Part shown: one piece after another, positions 8,862 to 20,466 of the stretch
Layout: the number at the start of each line of letters is the position of its first letter
Position numbering within the stretch: the stretch's first letter is position 1
Source: Adiantum capillus-veneris
Taxonomy: Eukaryota > Streptophyta > Polypodiopsida > Polypodiales > Pteridaceae
NCBI GenBank assembly: GCA_014529385.2
Contig: CM043964.1
Coordinates: forward strand, 105,385,587 to 105,449,586
Direction of reading: 5' to 3'
DNA length: 64,000 nucleotides
Notes under the pieces: generated by a model
The model's database searches: none
Told to the model about the DNA's origin: nothing
What the model saw: the letters and a program-made list of their open reading frames with translations, nothing else
Program-made: the position numbers and the translations under genes

Positions 8862-11330
8862 TTTCCTTGGTTTTTTGGCGGCCTCGGATAGTGAGCTCAA
8901 AAGGGCCAGAGGGCGGTAAGATTTTCTCGGCCCGCGACTGGCACGATGGAAATCCGGTGGGCTTGACAGCTCAAGCTTCCGACCCCGGAGCAGTAAGAGG
9001 GAGCATAAGGATGGTGGGCCCAAAAGGAGAATATGTGAAGGCATTTTTTTAAGGGTTTTCAATACCTTGAGGCACAGTGATCTGCAAGTTGCCACGTGTT
9101 GGGCGGACAGATCCCAATATGAGGCTTGGCAATGGATGGGAAAACTACTTGGGCTGGGGCGTGAACCCTCCTAGAGTCATATGTGGTGCGAGCAAGCGCC
9201 TTGGAGCTATGGCAATGGCGGACCCCGTGAGGGCGCTGTGGTTGGCGGTGCCAAAGGCGCACGTCGGCGGTTTTTGTCGGGGGAGGAGGCTGCACGACGA
9301 CGGCTAGTGGCCTGTGGTGATAGATGGGCGGCTAAGGGGAGCATGTGGTGCTGATGATGTGGCAACGCTCGGCGGGGCCAATTTACGTGCCCACACTTTT
9401 GAAGGGTAGGGGAGCCCCCCATTAGTGATGTCACTAATGCAAAGGGGGGTGTCCCGCGAGCGAGAGGCAGCTGAGACATGGTGGGGGGCAGTCCCGCAAG
9501 AGAAAGAGGGAGAGAGAGCCCAAGGGCCGCCATGATTTCAAGGCCGTTCAAATAAAGGCAAGCAAGGGCAAGAGGCAAGCCTAAGGAGGCGCCAGGTGCA
9601 AAATTAAGCAAGCCTTTCCAAGGATGAGTATGGCAGAACGAAAAGGGAGAGCCACAACGAGAGAGAGAAGGCAGATAAAAGAGACAGTGCAAGGCTAAGC
9701 CCCCTCAAAGGGGTAAAAAATGAAATAAAAATATATTTTTTAGAAAAAAGCCTAGGGGCAATAGTGACATCGGTAATGCTCCCGCCTCCTCCAAGTGCAA
9801 AAAGAGCAAGAGAGAGCAAAGGAAAGCAAAGCGGCTACCTTCTCCCAAAGTTACCAAATGTGAATGCCAAATGGACCAATAAGAGGGAAATTTTCAAAAT
9901 TGAAGGCCCCCCACTATAAAGGTCATTTTTTAATCAAACTAGGGGCTTCTTTGGTGCCATTTGAAGCCTGCAAAGTGGAGTTCTCTGAGAAACCTATCCC
10001 TTTGTACGTTTCTCTTGAAAATGGCCATGGTGATGGCAGTGCAAGCCTTTGTACATGCCTTTTGAAGTGCAATCAAACCACTATTGCCCCGCCTTTTTGT
10101 TGTTTCCCCTTCCCCCCTTCTCTTTCTCTCGCTCTGCTGTTTCCCCTCGGAGCCGGTAGTGTGGAAGTGTGTGCCCCCCCCCCCGGACTGACGGTGTTTT
10201 GTGTGAGAGAGTGAGATTGAGCGACTGAGTGTGTGTACAAGGGTGGAGACAGACCGTGGCAGTAGGCGTGTGTTGTGTGGTGGACTTGTGGAGTGTGTGA
10301 GCAGTGGAAATTGAGCAGGCGGTGGTCTGCTAGTGAGAGATGTGTTTTTGAAAGGTGTTTTTTGAGAGGACAGGGGTGTTGTGGATACCCTGAGATATAG
10401 AGAGGCCTTTGTTGTTGTGCCAGGTGTGTTCCCCCATTCCCCCTCTCTAACGGGCTACCCTAACTGTCTAAACACAACTATCTATTAGTGGCCAAACCAA
10501 ATACCCCTAATAATAAGTAGCTATCTGGTAGCAGCAAGCTAACTCATGTAACATTTTTCGAGAGCTTTTATTGTAAAAACACTTATTCTTTTGATAAATT
10601 GAGAATACTATAACTCTTATTTTCTGGGTGGATATTATAATCGATGAGCCGAAGCTATAAACTTCCAGATTGTATCAATTTATCCTTAGTTAGAGCTCCC
10701 AGATGGTTAGTTTTTGACCAAAGAAACCTTGGATAAGGTATAAAAGCCAATTTTTGTAAGTTATTGTTAAATTTTGGATAAGAAATACACAGTGTGAGCT
10801 CTAACGACCCTCACTTCTCTCCTTCTCATGCTTCCTCCTCCCTTGTCGGTTGTCACACTGCCGTGACGTCTATTGTGTTGCAACCACAGGTAAGAGCTCT
10901 AGCTACCCATTGACATAAACATATCATGGGAAACCGTAGCTTTTGGCATCACCGACTCGCGGCCTAATTTCATCATAAGTAGGAATTTAAGCTAGTAAAC
11001 CACAAAATAAGCATAGGCGAGGTATTGGGGCACATCAATGTGCTACAAAATATTTTGCAATTGGTTTTAAATTAAATAGAGGGTGTGAACAACCTAAAAT
11101 AAAAAAGTGCACAATTTCTATCATCATTTATCACCCAACGCCCATGTGAAGGTGGTCATTGATAGAAATCACATTTACATAATGAAAATCATCATCAAGT
11201 TTATGTGATTGGGTGTTTGTGAAGCTATTGACTTCGATCTACCAATTAGCATTGTAGAAGAGACATCAATATTTATTTCTAATTATTAGTATGATTGCTA
11301 TTATGGGTACTGCTTTGTGTCTGAGTGAGT
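8862..11330. other. Gene-free region, unassigned repeat-like sequence
   Basis: GC-richer than its surroundings from 8.87 to 9.7 kb, then CT/GA-rich leader-like sequence, a C run near 10170-10181 and GTGTGT-rich stretches to about 10.4 kb, then AT-rich sequence. Several open frames of 70-160 codons occur on both strands, but none has recognisable domains or codon structure. It may be LTR or untranslated sequence of unidentified elements, including the upstream part of the LTR that ends at 12706. Confidence 0.5.
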
Positions 11331-11335
11331 GTGTG

Positions 11336-11338
<3 letters not shown>

Positions 11339-11370
<32 letters not shown>
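11339..11370. repeat. (GA)n microsatellite
   Basis: Uninterrupted GA repeat of about 32 bases. Confidence 0.97.
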
Positions 11371-11374
<4 letters not shown>

Positions 11375-11569
11375 CTTGAAGCCCCATTCAAGGGAGTGGA
11401 TTGAGATAACCAAACCCATAAGGGTTTTGCGAAGTCTTAGTGTAAGCACAGGGCACAAAGAATTGGGACTTTGGTAGTTGTTGTTGTAGAGGTCCAAGGC
11501 ATGTAATGCATCACAATATTGGCAACTACGCATTGGCAAAACCTTGTTAGTTGAGAGTATTGAGCACAA

Positions 11570-12706
11570 AAAAAATACTATCTATCTTTCCTTTTTTTTT
11601 TTTCTTCCCTACTCACAATTGTGAGTGGAGAGATTTTTATATTTGTTGGGTCAGCCCAACTTGGGCGGCCATCATTATGTGTGAACAGGATGTAAGCCTA
11701 TTAAAGGCTAAGAAATGTAATCTAATCTCTTTTTTCATTTTTCTCCATTGGTGCGTTATCCCATCCACCTTCTCTCTCTTCTACTCTCTTCTACATATCA
11801 TGTCCATTCGCAAGGCCATTCGCTTCTACTGTGCACCTAGCAAGTAGTATTAGAGCAGAGGACACTTCCTTGGGAGAGTGTATAGCAGCAGAAGCTCAAG
11901 AAGGAGATTGGCAAGAAGCCTGCATGCCATGTCCATTCGCAAGGCCATTCGCTTTTACTGTGCACCCAACAAGTAGTATTAGAGCATGCCATGTCCATTC
12001 GCAAGGCCATTCCCTTCTACTGTGCACCCAGCAAGTAGTCTTAGAGTAGAGGACACTTCCTTGGGAGATTTTAAAGCAGAAGCTCAAGAAGGAGATTGGA
12101 AAGAAGCCTGTAGCAAATCTGAGCCTAGAAAGAAGAAGAGCGCAGTTGAGAGCTCAACTGGCCAAGAGCTGTCACAAAGTGATGATGTGGCTACCAACAG
12201 CAGAAACCCCAAAATTCAACCCTATTTTTTGCCAAAAACCCCAATTTCCAAAAATCGCGGAGGTGTAAATTTTTTTTTGGTTTTTTTTGAGCGACGCAAA
12301 TCTCAGCTTTTGGCTACATTTTGGAAGATAGAGAAGAGAAAGGCATAATTGCTTTTTGTTGCTCTCATTGAGAGAGAGAGAGAGAGAATCTCCTTTTGCT
12401 TTCAAGCTTTTGGGGCTCTACTTTTGGGCATCCCTTGTAATCTTTATATACACGGTTTAGGGCTCACTCTGCAGAGCATGTGGACGCAGAGCCTGAGAGT
12501 GAAATCCTAACCGCGCTTTGTACTCTGACATTGATTTTAATACATAAAGAAATACCGAAAGGGGCGCCAGTCTTTGGGGCCAATATCTCTAGGCACGGAA
12601 CTCCGCCGGGCCAGTGCAAGTCTATTGTGTTCTGTTAATTGTTTTGAAGTGGTTATTTGATGCTGTCACGATTGATTCTTGAATTGGAGTAGCCAAGTTT
12701 GTTACA
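11570..12706 (+). mobile_element. 5' LTR (left edge undetermined)
   Basis: The right edge is set by a primer-binding site at 12708, with the LTR ending ...GTTACA at 12706. A TATA-like TTTATATAC at 12443-12451 would mark the promoter, making about 12475-12706 the R/U5 region. U3 contains a three-unit tandem repeat (11799-12115). No second copy of this LTR was found, so the left edge cannot be drawn; 11570 is only a conservative placement. Orientation is plus, opposite to the Tat elements that follow. Confidence 0.6.
11799..12115 (+). repeat. Three-unit tandem repeat in LTR U3
   Basis: Units start with CATGTCCATTCGCAAGGCC at 11799, 11928 and 11990. The first and third units are about 126-129 bp and the middle one is 62 bp (internally deleted). 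Repeated U3 blocks often act as enhancers in plant LTRs; that role is inferred only. Confidence 0.9.
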
Positions 12707-12707
12707 G

Positions 12708-12719
12708 TGGTATCAGAGC
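12708..12719 (+). promoter_or_regulatory. Primer-binding site, initiator Met tRNA
   Basis: TGGTATCAGAGC is the exact complement of the 3' end of plant initiator methionine tRNA. It lies one base after the inferred LTR end, where minus-strand cDNA priming starts. Confidence 0.85.
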
Positions 12720-12776
12720 ACGGCCGATTTCTCTTCTACGGGAAATCCGATCCCCAATTTTTTTTCCGGGGCACCT

Positions 12777-13490
12777 ATGGCTTCACGCAAGGATCAGTCA
12801 ACTCCTTCTGCATCTGGAGATGCGGGCAGGGATCACAACGAAGATTCTGACAGAGAGTATGGCCCGCCTCGGCCTACTTAGGTGGAGCAAAGAGAGATGA
12901 AGCGTTGTCAATTGATCGGCGATGCAACAAAGATGATGCTCAGTTTTGCGAAGGATCTAAAATTGGCAAAATATATGAGCGAGACTTCTTTTCAAGAAGT
13001 GCATGCACAGTGGCAGAAAACCACTACACCACCACTGAAACCCACTCTCAAGAAACCTTCTGATCACAAACAGTATTCAGAGAAGGAATTACAAGAGGTG
13101 GTTGCCCGATGGTTGATGCACGGATTGCTTAGCTTTTTGACGCGCAAAAGAAAGCCAAAAAGCACGGCAAAAAGCAGAAGAAAAGCACTGACTTCTCGGG
13201 ATATTTGGGTCGTCAGTCAACATTTGACAAAGCAAAGAAACAGAAGAAGCGTGTTCACTTTGAAGGAGTACCCATTTCTTCTTCTTCTTCTTCTGACAGT
13301 TCTTCTGGCTCTTTAGATTCGAGCGAAGAAGACAGAAAAGGCAAAAAGTGAAGCAAGAAACAAAGCTTCGGAAAGGGAAAAAAAAAGGCAAAGAAGGCTA
13401 AATCTCACCCAAAGACTGACATTTCTACTAAGGACTCATCTACAGACAGCTCAGATTCGGATGATAGAAACTATCCAGAGCTCCGATAGG
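12777..13490 (+). pseudogene. Gag-like 5' coding remnant of LTR retrotransposon
   Basis: It starts at an ATG 58 bases after the PBS: MASRKDQSTPSASGDAGRD, a stop codon at 12879, then VEQREMKRCQLIGDATKMML and a coiled, charged stretch to about 13130. The reading then shifts frame to DAQKKAKKHGKKQKKSTDF, a serine-rich run and DSSEEDRKGKK. Composition and position are those of a gag N-terminus, but no CCHC knuckle or pol follows: homology stops near 13490, where sequence related to the outer Tat element's 3' end begins. It is probably cut by that insertion. Confidence 0.5.
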
Positions 13491-13918
13491 CAATCCCAGA
13501 ATCTAGGCATGCTCCATAATTTGAGCTTTACTCATCTACCTATTGGTACTTGCCTGGGCCATCTGTCCCCAGTTGCCCTGCCCGTCAAGAATCTGCAACA
13601 CCTTCTAAATTTGTACTACAATATCTTGCACATCGGGCCTCCGTTTGAGGAGCCGTCTCGACCGACTTCTAGAGCACATTAAACACTTCATTTTAGAGCA
13701 CTAACTTGGCACTTCATGCATCTTAATCTCTCATCCCATCTGAACCATCCTCTAGCTTTTTTGGCCTAAAAAACCGCATTGAGCATACACTTCCGCTACC
13801 CTTTGGCTGCCCAGGACCTTCGTACCTGCCCTAACCTTTCTGCACTGCACCTGCCTGCAACCTTTACCTGGCATAGACCACTTCCTAGCTCGGACCAATG
13901 TTGGTTGCACCATCATTG
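13491..13918 (-). mobile_element. Probable 3' LTR remnant of outer Tat element
   Basis: On the minus strand, 13940-13919 reads a purine tract ending GGGCAATGA, then TGGTGCAACC. This aligns with the inner element's tract and LTR start (GGGCAATGA, TGATAG). The sequence to the left would therefore be the outer element's LTR. No second copy was found to confirm length or ends. Confidence 0.4.
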
Positions 13919-14111
13919 CCCAGTCCCCTCGTCAAACATTTATGTTCAACCAAAAGCATATGTACAGAACTTTAAAATTGGCACACCAAACTGACAACTG
14001 AAAGCACTTGTAAAAACCGCAACCCTATGTACAGGCTACGTACAAAAGCTCTGTCTTTTTGGTCGCACACCGCATGCTTTAGGTGGGTTGCCCAACCCCC
14101 TTGGCTACAAT

Positions 14112-14760
14112 CTAATGCACCTCAGGCACTAGACCCCTCTTAAAATACAACTTGAGCCGCACACCGTTCACCCTATTCCTAAAAAGCTTGCCATTTGCTC
14201 TCACCAGATAGGTCCCATTCGGAAAGGCCTTTTGCACTTTATATGGACCTGTCCACTTCTTCTTCAAATTCTTCTGGAATGTGAAATCTAGGTAGCTTTT
14301 GTACTTCATGATGAGATCTCCCTCTTCTATCTTTTTGTCTAGCAAGTTCTGATTGAACTTGGCAACCAGCTTTTCTCTCTGCTTCACATAGTAGTCTGTT
14401 GCTGCCTCTTTGTCCATCTGCAAAGCCTCCAAACTGGCTATCCGGTCCTCTAGAACTCCTTGTTGAGTGGCATTGATACGCCACATACCCTTTAAAGCAC
14501 GTAACTGTGCATGCATCGGCAATACATCCTCCATAGACTAGCTCAAATGGAGTGAAATGTGTCGCTACTTTATAGGACGTTCTATATGCCCACAGACACT
14601 TCTCTAGATTTGTTTCCCACTTAGTTTCCTGCTTATATGCGTACTTTGTTAACATTTTGACGATCTGCCCATTAGCACTCTCAACTAGACCATTGCGTTG
14701 GGGGTGATAGGGTGAGGAAAATTGATGGTGAATCTTTAGCTTTTTCACTAATGCACTCAT
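14112..14760 (-). pseudogene. Outer Tat integrase, catalytic end and C-terminus
   Basis: Overlapping frames give KLKIHHQFSSPYHPQRNGLV, then ESANGQIVKML (the catalytic Glu region NGLVE) and FELVYGG. In another frame comes the C-terminal domain (KSYLDFTFQKNLKKKWTGPY), with the GPY motif typical of Ty3 integrases. It ends with FKRGLVPEVH. It is very similar to the inner element's 16219-16998. A frameshift lies near 14530. Confidence 0.85.
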
Positions 14761-14819
14761 ACATCTAAATTGAACTTTTTATGCACAATACTTTTTTTAT
14801 TGGGAGTTGGGGTATGGAC

Positions 14820-14977
14820 ATAGCTTTTGGAGTGAGGACACACTGCTGGCAACCGACACAAAATCTCCATGACCCTATCAAAAGCCTCGTGAGCTTCTTC
14901 ATCCCACTCATAACCATGCACTTGCTAAGCCCTCTTTTGAAAAGGATGCATGTATTGCGACAACATCAAAAAAACAT
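14820..14977 (-). pseudogene. Outer Tat RT-RNase H junction fragment
   Basis: Minus-strand reading LMLSQYMHPFQKRA, stop, then QVHGYEWDEEAHEAFDRVME corresponds to the inner element's SQRVQGFEWNEDMQQAFDGI. It resumes the RT frame interrupted at 22739 on the far side of the nested insertion. It is followed by a deletion into integrase at about 14.76 kb. Confidence 0.75.
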
Positions 14978-16204
14978 TGATGGAGCAAAAGATGTCGTGC
15001 GCACGCTCACACACCCAGACAACTCAACACAACACAAGGAATTTACTTGAATTCCTCACCTCACTCACTACCACTCAAAAGCTCCCTAAAAAATCTACCC
15101 ACAAGCTCAATTCAAACTCCAAATGCCTCGACCTACAAGCCCTTGCCTGCCCGCAGACATTACAAGGTGAGTCGAGGTGATCAACACTTGAAATCACACT
15201 TGATGGTGACCAAAATATACAAGAAAAACCATCAAAAACCAAAAACTCCAACCACAAAATGCCACTCTCAAACCATTACAAAAGCTTCACCAAACTCCAC
15301 TCTGTTGGACTCTTTGGAGTAGCGCCAACCCTAATGTCACCGATACAGGGTCACATAGTCTTGCAGAAAGCCGCACCTTCTTCCCTCACCCTCAATTCCT
15401 TGCACACACACATCCATGGAAACCTCAGAACTTCCATACACTCTCCCAAGTGCAAAATTGAAGAGAGAAAGCTCTCATTCACTCCTCCATACACTCGAAA
15501 ACAGGACGAGAACACAACGGGACTGCACTAGACCACCTGTAGAAACCCTGCTTCCTCCCACACACAGAGGGGTGAAAGTGTTGATATTTCTCTTCCAAAG
15601 TCCTCCCTCAGCCTGGACCATCACAGCACCGTGAGTAATGTGGCAATTTTAAGCCATTTCACACCTTTTTTTACCTTTTTTGGCCCAGTTTTGGCCAGTT
15701 TTGACCCTAGGTGGACGTTTTTCGCGGGAAAAACCCCTTCCGGACTCCAAAATTCACCAAATTTCGCACGCTTGATTCTCGATACCCAAATCACATTTAC
15801 ACATCCCCACATTCCATTTTTAACCACTTATAGGGCGATGCACGTATCACCGCAGATCAGGCGCCGCAAATAGACAGTCACCGCATGTGTCAAACTTCTC
15901 GAGGGGGATGAGAGTACCCACACTTGTCACTTGCATTATTTACATTCTAGAAAGCTCAAAAAAATTATCTAGAGCCAAAATAAGCCACCTAGAACCATAT
16001 CGAAGGCCCCGATACCCTATCCATACAGGTACGTATGCTCGACTGCCGACACGCAAGCACGCATATTTACAATGTGCACACGTTGCACCTTTTTTCGAAC
16101 TTGAAACCACTTTGCAAAGCTCCCAAATGCATGTATTTACATCTTTTTGTACATATGAACATGCATTTAAACGCTACTTTGTACATGCCAAAAGCGGTCT
16201 ATCA
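14978..16204 (-). mobile_element. 3' LTR of inner Tat element
   Basis: On the plus strand it runs TGATGGAGC...GGTCTATCA, direct repeat of 21520-22738. It starts TG and ends CA in either orientation. Open frames inside it (for example 14781-15634) recur in the other LTR and are not genes. Confidence 0.93.
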
Positions 16205-16222
16205 TCATTGCCCACCTTCTAG
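16205..16222 (-). promoter_or_regulatory. Polypurine tract of inner Tat element
   Basis: Minus strand AGAAGGTGGGCAATGA directly precedes the 3' LTR start TGATAG. It would prime plus-strand cDNA synthesis. The outer element has a related tract at about 13919-13940. Confidence 0.6.
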
Positions 16223-17367
16223 GTAGAGCATTTATGCTCAACCAAGAGACTATTTGCATCTGGAACCACATCCCTTGCAAAATATTTCTTCAGTCTATAA
16301 CCATTTATTCTGTAGCGCAAACGTTCACCAGACAGTTTTTCCAACTCATAGGTGCCATTAGAAAATACATGCTTCACTCTGTATGGACCCAACCATTTGT
16401 CCCTCAATTTCTTCTGAAAAGTAAAATCCAAGCGAGAATCATACTTCATCACCAAATCTCCTTCTTTGATCTCTTTCTCTGGCAGCCTCTTATTCATTTT
16501 CTCCATTCTTATCTCTGCTTGTTGAATATAATAATCACTGGCTTTCTCTCTTTTCATTCGCAGCAACTCTAGGGAGATAATTCTTTCTTGGAGCTTGTCA
16601 TTATGCTCACCTTGCATTCTGCACAACAACTTCAAGGCATCCAACTACACTTGTATGGGCATAAGAGCTTCCTTTCCATAAACAAGTTCATATGGTGTAA
16701 ACTGTGTTGACACTCTATACGCAGTTGTATAAGCCCACAAACACTTTTCCAAGTCCAAGTCCCACTCTTTAGGATGCTCTCTAGCATACTTTGATAGCAT
16801 CTTCACAATTTGACCATTGCAGTTCTCAACCAACCCATTGCATTGTGGGTAGTAAGGAGAAGAATGCCTATGCTGAATTTTCAATTTCTCCATGAGAGCA
16901 GCAACAAGTTTTCCCCTAAATCCAGGTCCACGATCAAAAATAATAACCATAGGAGCTCCAAACCTGCAACACACCTGTTCATATAAAAAAGAGGCCACTC
17001 TTCTTGCTGTTACATCTTTTACTCATCTTGCCTCCACCCATTTTGTCAAATAGTCCACAGCCACAAGGATATACCTTTTACCATTGTTGGTCCTTGGCAT
17101 TGGACCTACAGCATCTACTCCACATTTTGCAAATGCATCAAAAGACATTATAGCTTTCTGAGGCTCAGCCAAAAGCTTCCGATTTGCAAACACTTGGCAT
17201 TCATGGCATGACTTGCACCAAAAATAAGCATCTCTCATCATAGAGGGCCAACAGTAACCTGCTCTTAAAACACGAAAGACAACCTGATCCTTGCCTTGAT
17301 GGCCTGTTTCTTCATGGAAGTGCAACAAAATCAAGCCTATCTTTTCTTTGTACGGCACTTTTCTCAA
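16219..17367 (-). pseudogene. Inner Tat integrase
   Basis: Three pieces in one frame separated by two in-frame stops. 17367-17023 has the zinc-binding HFHEETGH...CKSCHECQ motif and the first catalytic Asp in CGVDAVGPMP. 16998-16645 has the second Asp in IIFDRGPGFRG and the catalytic Glu in CNGLVENCNG. 16644-16219 has the C-terminal domain with DKWLGPYRV. Integrase would insert the cDNA into chromosomes. All catalytic residues remain; only the stops (at about 17020 and 16645) break it. It joins the upstream RNase H part by a frameshift at about 17365. Confidence 0.88.
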
Positions 17368-18134
17368 AATTCTATCTTGCCATAAAGCATGAGATCCTCA
17401 CCTACCAATGTGTAGTTTCTTGCTTTTGCAACTATTCTCTTACGCCCAACCTTTGACATGCCCTCTGGACATTGCCCTTTACCAAGAAATAATTCTACAT
17501 CTTGCAATGATTCCCTTCTTGCATACAAGGCTTCCTTGACCTTTAAAGGAGCTACCAAGGCATCCAGCTTGCCCCTAGCCAACTCATGAGCTTCTTTATT
17601 CTGCTCACGAGGAACATTCTTAAACTGTATCTTCTCAAACTCATGCAAAAGCTTCTTGATGCCATAGAACCACTTCTTCAAATTTTCTTTCTTAACATTC
17701 CACAAACCAAGCAAATGATTCATGACTAGCAATGCATCCCCTTTTGCAATGACCCTCTTCAGTCCAAACTCAACACACTGCTTCAACCCAAGGAAAAGTG
17801 TGAGATACTCGGCCTCATTGTTACTTTCAGCTTCATCAAGATTGTAAGCTCTAGAAAAGATTACATCGCCTTTTGGGTTCTTAATGACTACCCCACCACT
17901 TGCCTTTTGAAGAACTTTCCTGTATGCACCATCAAACATCATTGTATATGCATCTGTAATATCTACTTCCTCTTCATGATCATCCTTGTCAAACCTTGGG
18001 TAAGATGGAAGCTCGCCCCTCTTATGTACGACTATGTTTGCCAAGTGAGCTTTAACAGAATGATCCACTTTAAACTCAAACTCATACTCTTGAAGCTCCA
18101 AAGTCCACTTTAAGATGCACTTTCTAGGCTTCAA
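17364..18134 (-). pseudogene. Inner Tat second RNase H (archaeal-type) region
   Basis: A 256-aa open frame. The first part (KCILKWTLELQEYEFEF) is the end of the RT-linked RNase H/connection. From about residue 60 a second RNase H fold is seen: MMFDGAYRKV (first Asp), ESNNEAEYLTLFLGL (Glu), VIAKGDALLVMNHLLGLW (Asp) and NVPREQNKEAHELA (last acidic/His region). A duplicate archaeal-type RNase H between RT/RH and integrase is characteristic of Tat elements. The frame differs from the RT frame upstream and the integrase frame downstream, so frameshifts exist on both sides. Confidence 0.85.
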
Positions 18135-19243
18135 AGTTGTACTACATCCGGCAAAAGATTCGATGTGGTGAGCATATAGAACTTTTGGGGCAACAAATAG
18201 GTTTTAAACCTTCGACAAGCAAGAACCAAGGCAAATACCCACTGTTCCATTTTCATGTAGGAGAACTCGCTTACATTCTTCATCTTGCTCTCAAAATAAA
18301 CTGGCTTGAAGTTTCTTCCTTGCTTTTGTAAGAGAACTGACCCAAAAGCTAATGACCCCACACTAATAGATACATAGAAAATCGACTGCAAATCAGGAGG
18401 ACTCACTGTACGTAAAGCACACAATACCTCCTTGATGCCATCAAAAGCCTGTTGCATGTCTTCATTCCATTCAAACCCTTGAACTCTTTGACTCAATTTC
18501 TAGAGAGGATACACATACTGACATAGCATCCAAAAAAAACATGACAAGTACCTGAGCTGATGCACAAATGATGCCAAATCCTTTGTGTTTCTGGGCGGAT
18601 CCATAAGCAATAAAGCCTTACCTTTCTCTGGGTCAGCTTCTAGTCCATTTTGGGAAACCACATGTCCTAGCAAATGGACTCTGGCATGAGCAAACTTACA
18701 CTTCTTTGGGTTGAGTTGCCTACCCTCTTGTTGAAGCCTTTCAAAACTCAACCTCAACTTCTCCAAATGTGTGACCCTTGAGCTATAACACCCAATGTCA
18801 TCCATGAAAACACGAATGAACTTACACAAGTAGGGACCAAACACTCTATTCATCCATCCTTGGAAGGTAGCATATGCATTAACCAGCCCAAAAGGCATTC
18901 TTTTGTAGGCAAAACAACCCCAAGGAGTAATGAAGGTCGTCTTCAATCGATCTTCAATCGCTATCAAGATTTGAAAGTAGCCAGAAAATCCATCCATGAT
19001 TGAGTAACGTTCATGACCTGCAACCTGATTGAGGATTTCATCTAAAAAGGGTAGTGGATAATGATTCCTTTTTGTGGCAGCATTCAAAGGTTTGAAATTG
19101 ACACATATCCTAAATCTTCCGTTCTTCTTGGGCACAATAACAACTGGAGAGACCCATTCGGACTCCTCCACTCGAAAGATGAAATCTGCTTCCAAAATCT
19201 TTGTCACCTCTTCATGAAGTGCCTTCTCATGAATGACCCCCAA
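18131..19243 (-). pseudogene. Inner Tat reverse transcriptase and first RNase H
   Basis: 19243-18500 (247 aa) carries RT motifs: EWVSPVVIVPKKNGRFRICV, KRNHYPLPFLDEILNQVAG, YSIMDGFSGYFQI (catalytic Asp), MPFGLVNAYATFQ and RVFMDDIGCYS (catalytic DD). A TAG codon near 18500 interrupts the frame. 18496-18131 continues with FEWNEDMQQAFDGIKE and RNase H (FYVSISVGSLAFGSVLLQKQ, KMEQWVFALVLACRRFKTYL). Copies element RNA into DNA. Homologous to the outer element at 22739-23254, about the same length. Confidence 0.9.
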
Positions 19244-19281
19244 CCTCCTAATCTTTTGAACCTTTGGCTTGGCACCTTCTT

Positions 19282-20466
19282 TTAGATTGATCTATGCTCG
19301 ACTCCTTTAGCTCCTTGAAACTCTGTATATTCAGTGGCGAATAGCTTTGGTAATTCCTTGAACATGTCTTCATACTCCTTTTTTTCTTTTTCTGTCAAGT
19401 CCTCTCCTAGCATGCTCCTTACATTCACTTTGGCAGGCTCTACAATTGCTTTTGGACTATCCTTCTCCTCCTTGACCTTCACATCATGCATTGATGCTTC
19501 CTTTTCAACACTTATCCCAACAAGATCAGGACATAATTGCATCAAGCCTTCCTCTACACTTTCTTCCGATGATGTAGACGAAGCATCACTATCGTATGAT
19601 GTGGTTTCCGTCGAATCCATATCTTGCATCTCCACTAGGGGCTGTGTACGGCTCTTGTGTATCTTCATGTTGTAGACAATGGTCCTTCCTTTCTCTTTGT
19701 CGGGGATGGTGATCAAGCCCGTGCCCCAATCCTGCTTAGCACCAAGGTTTATAAGCCATGGCCTCCCTAAAATGATTGGATACGCATTCTCACCCGCTTG
19801 CATCACGTAGCAATCAACCAAGCACTCGATCCCCAAGACTTTTATCTTCACATCTTCAGCTATTCCAAGACACCTTGCCTTTTTGTGGTTGGCCATCCTC
19901 ATACGGATCGAAGCATTCACTGACATCTTGACACCTGCTTCTTTCATGATAGCCTCGGTCATGACACACACCTGGGCACCACCATCCACATATGCTTGCA
20001 CTTCCGTCTTCTTTCCCAGCATAGCTTCAACTATTGGCACCATATCCACTGGGTGACCAACCCTCAAAGATGACACCATGCTTTGATGCTTTTCCTTCTT
20101 GGAAGGAAGCCGCGTACTCACACACTTGGTCCACTGCCTCCTCAATTTAGCATTCAAAGCCACCAACTGACCAAAAGATATATTTGCCTTTTGATTTCGT
20201 ATGTCGTCGACAATATCATAGTCTTCAACACCTTGGCCAAGGAGGTAGTCCTTTGGACCAATTTTCCTTCTTCGCTGCCTCGTGCTACTTTCTGGTTTGT
20301 CTTCTGCCTTAGCCTTTCCTTTCCTTGCTCTTGTTTCCCTCTCTTCTTCTGTCTCTTTCTCCCTATCATGCCTAGCTCTCTTATTGGCTAAAACATCCAC
20401 ATCTTGATGCTCAAGGGTAATGATGTTAATAGCCCTACCTTCTCCATTTGCAGGCAACGATTGCAA
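19282..20466 (-). pseudogene. Inner Tat gag-pol linker and aspartic protease
   Basis: A 394-aa open frame. The N-terminal third is very charged (KERARHDREKETEEERETRA type composition). The retropepsin-like domain begins at about residue 145: VQAYVDGGAQVCVMTEAIM has D-G-G where most proteases have D-S/T-G, as is usual in Tat elements. CLVDCYVMQAGENAYPIILG and RPWLINLGAKQDW form the C-terminal half. An acidic, serine-rich tail then leads to RT (EYTEFQGAKGVEH). It is open throughout, but the next frame (RT) begins 39 bases downstream out of phase. Confidence 0.8.

Noticed and set aside
9207-9692. 161-codon minus-strand open frame
   Set aside because: GC-rich low-information sequence with no recognisable domain and competing frames on both strands.
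14781-15634. Several plus-strand open frames of 72-91 codons
   Set aside because: They recur almost unchanged in 21396-22170 because both places are LTRs of the inner Tat element; no known domains.
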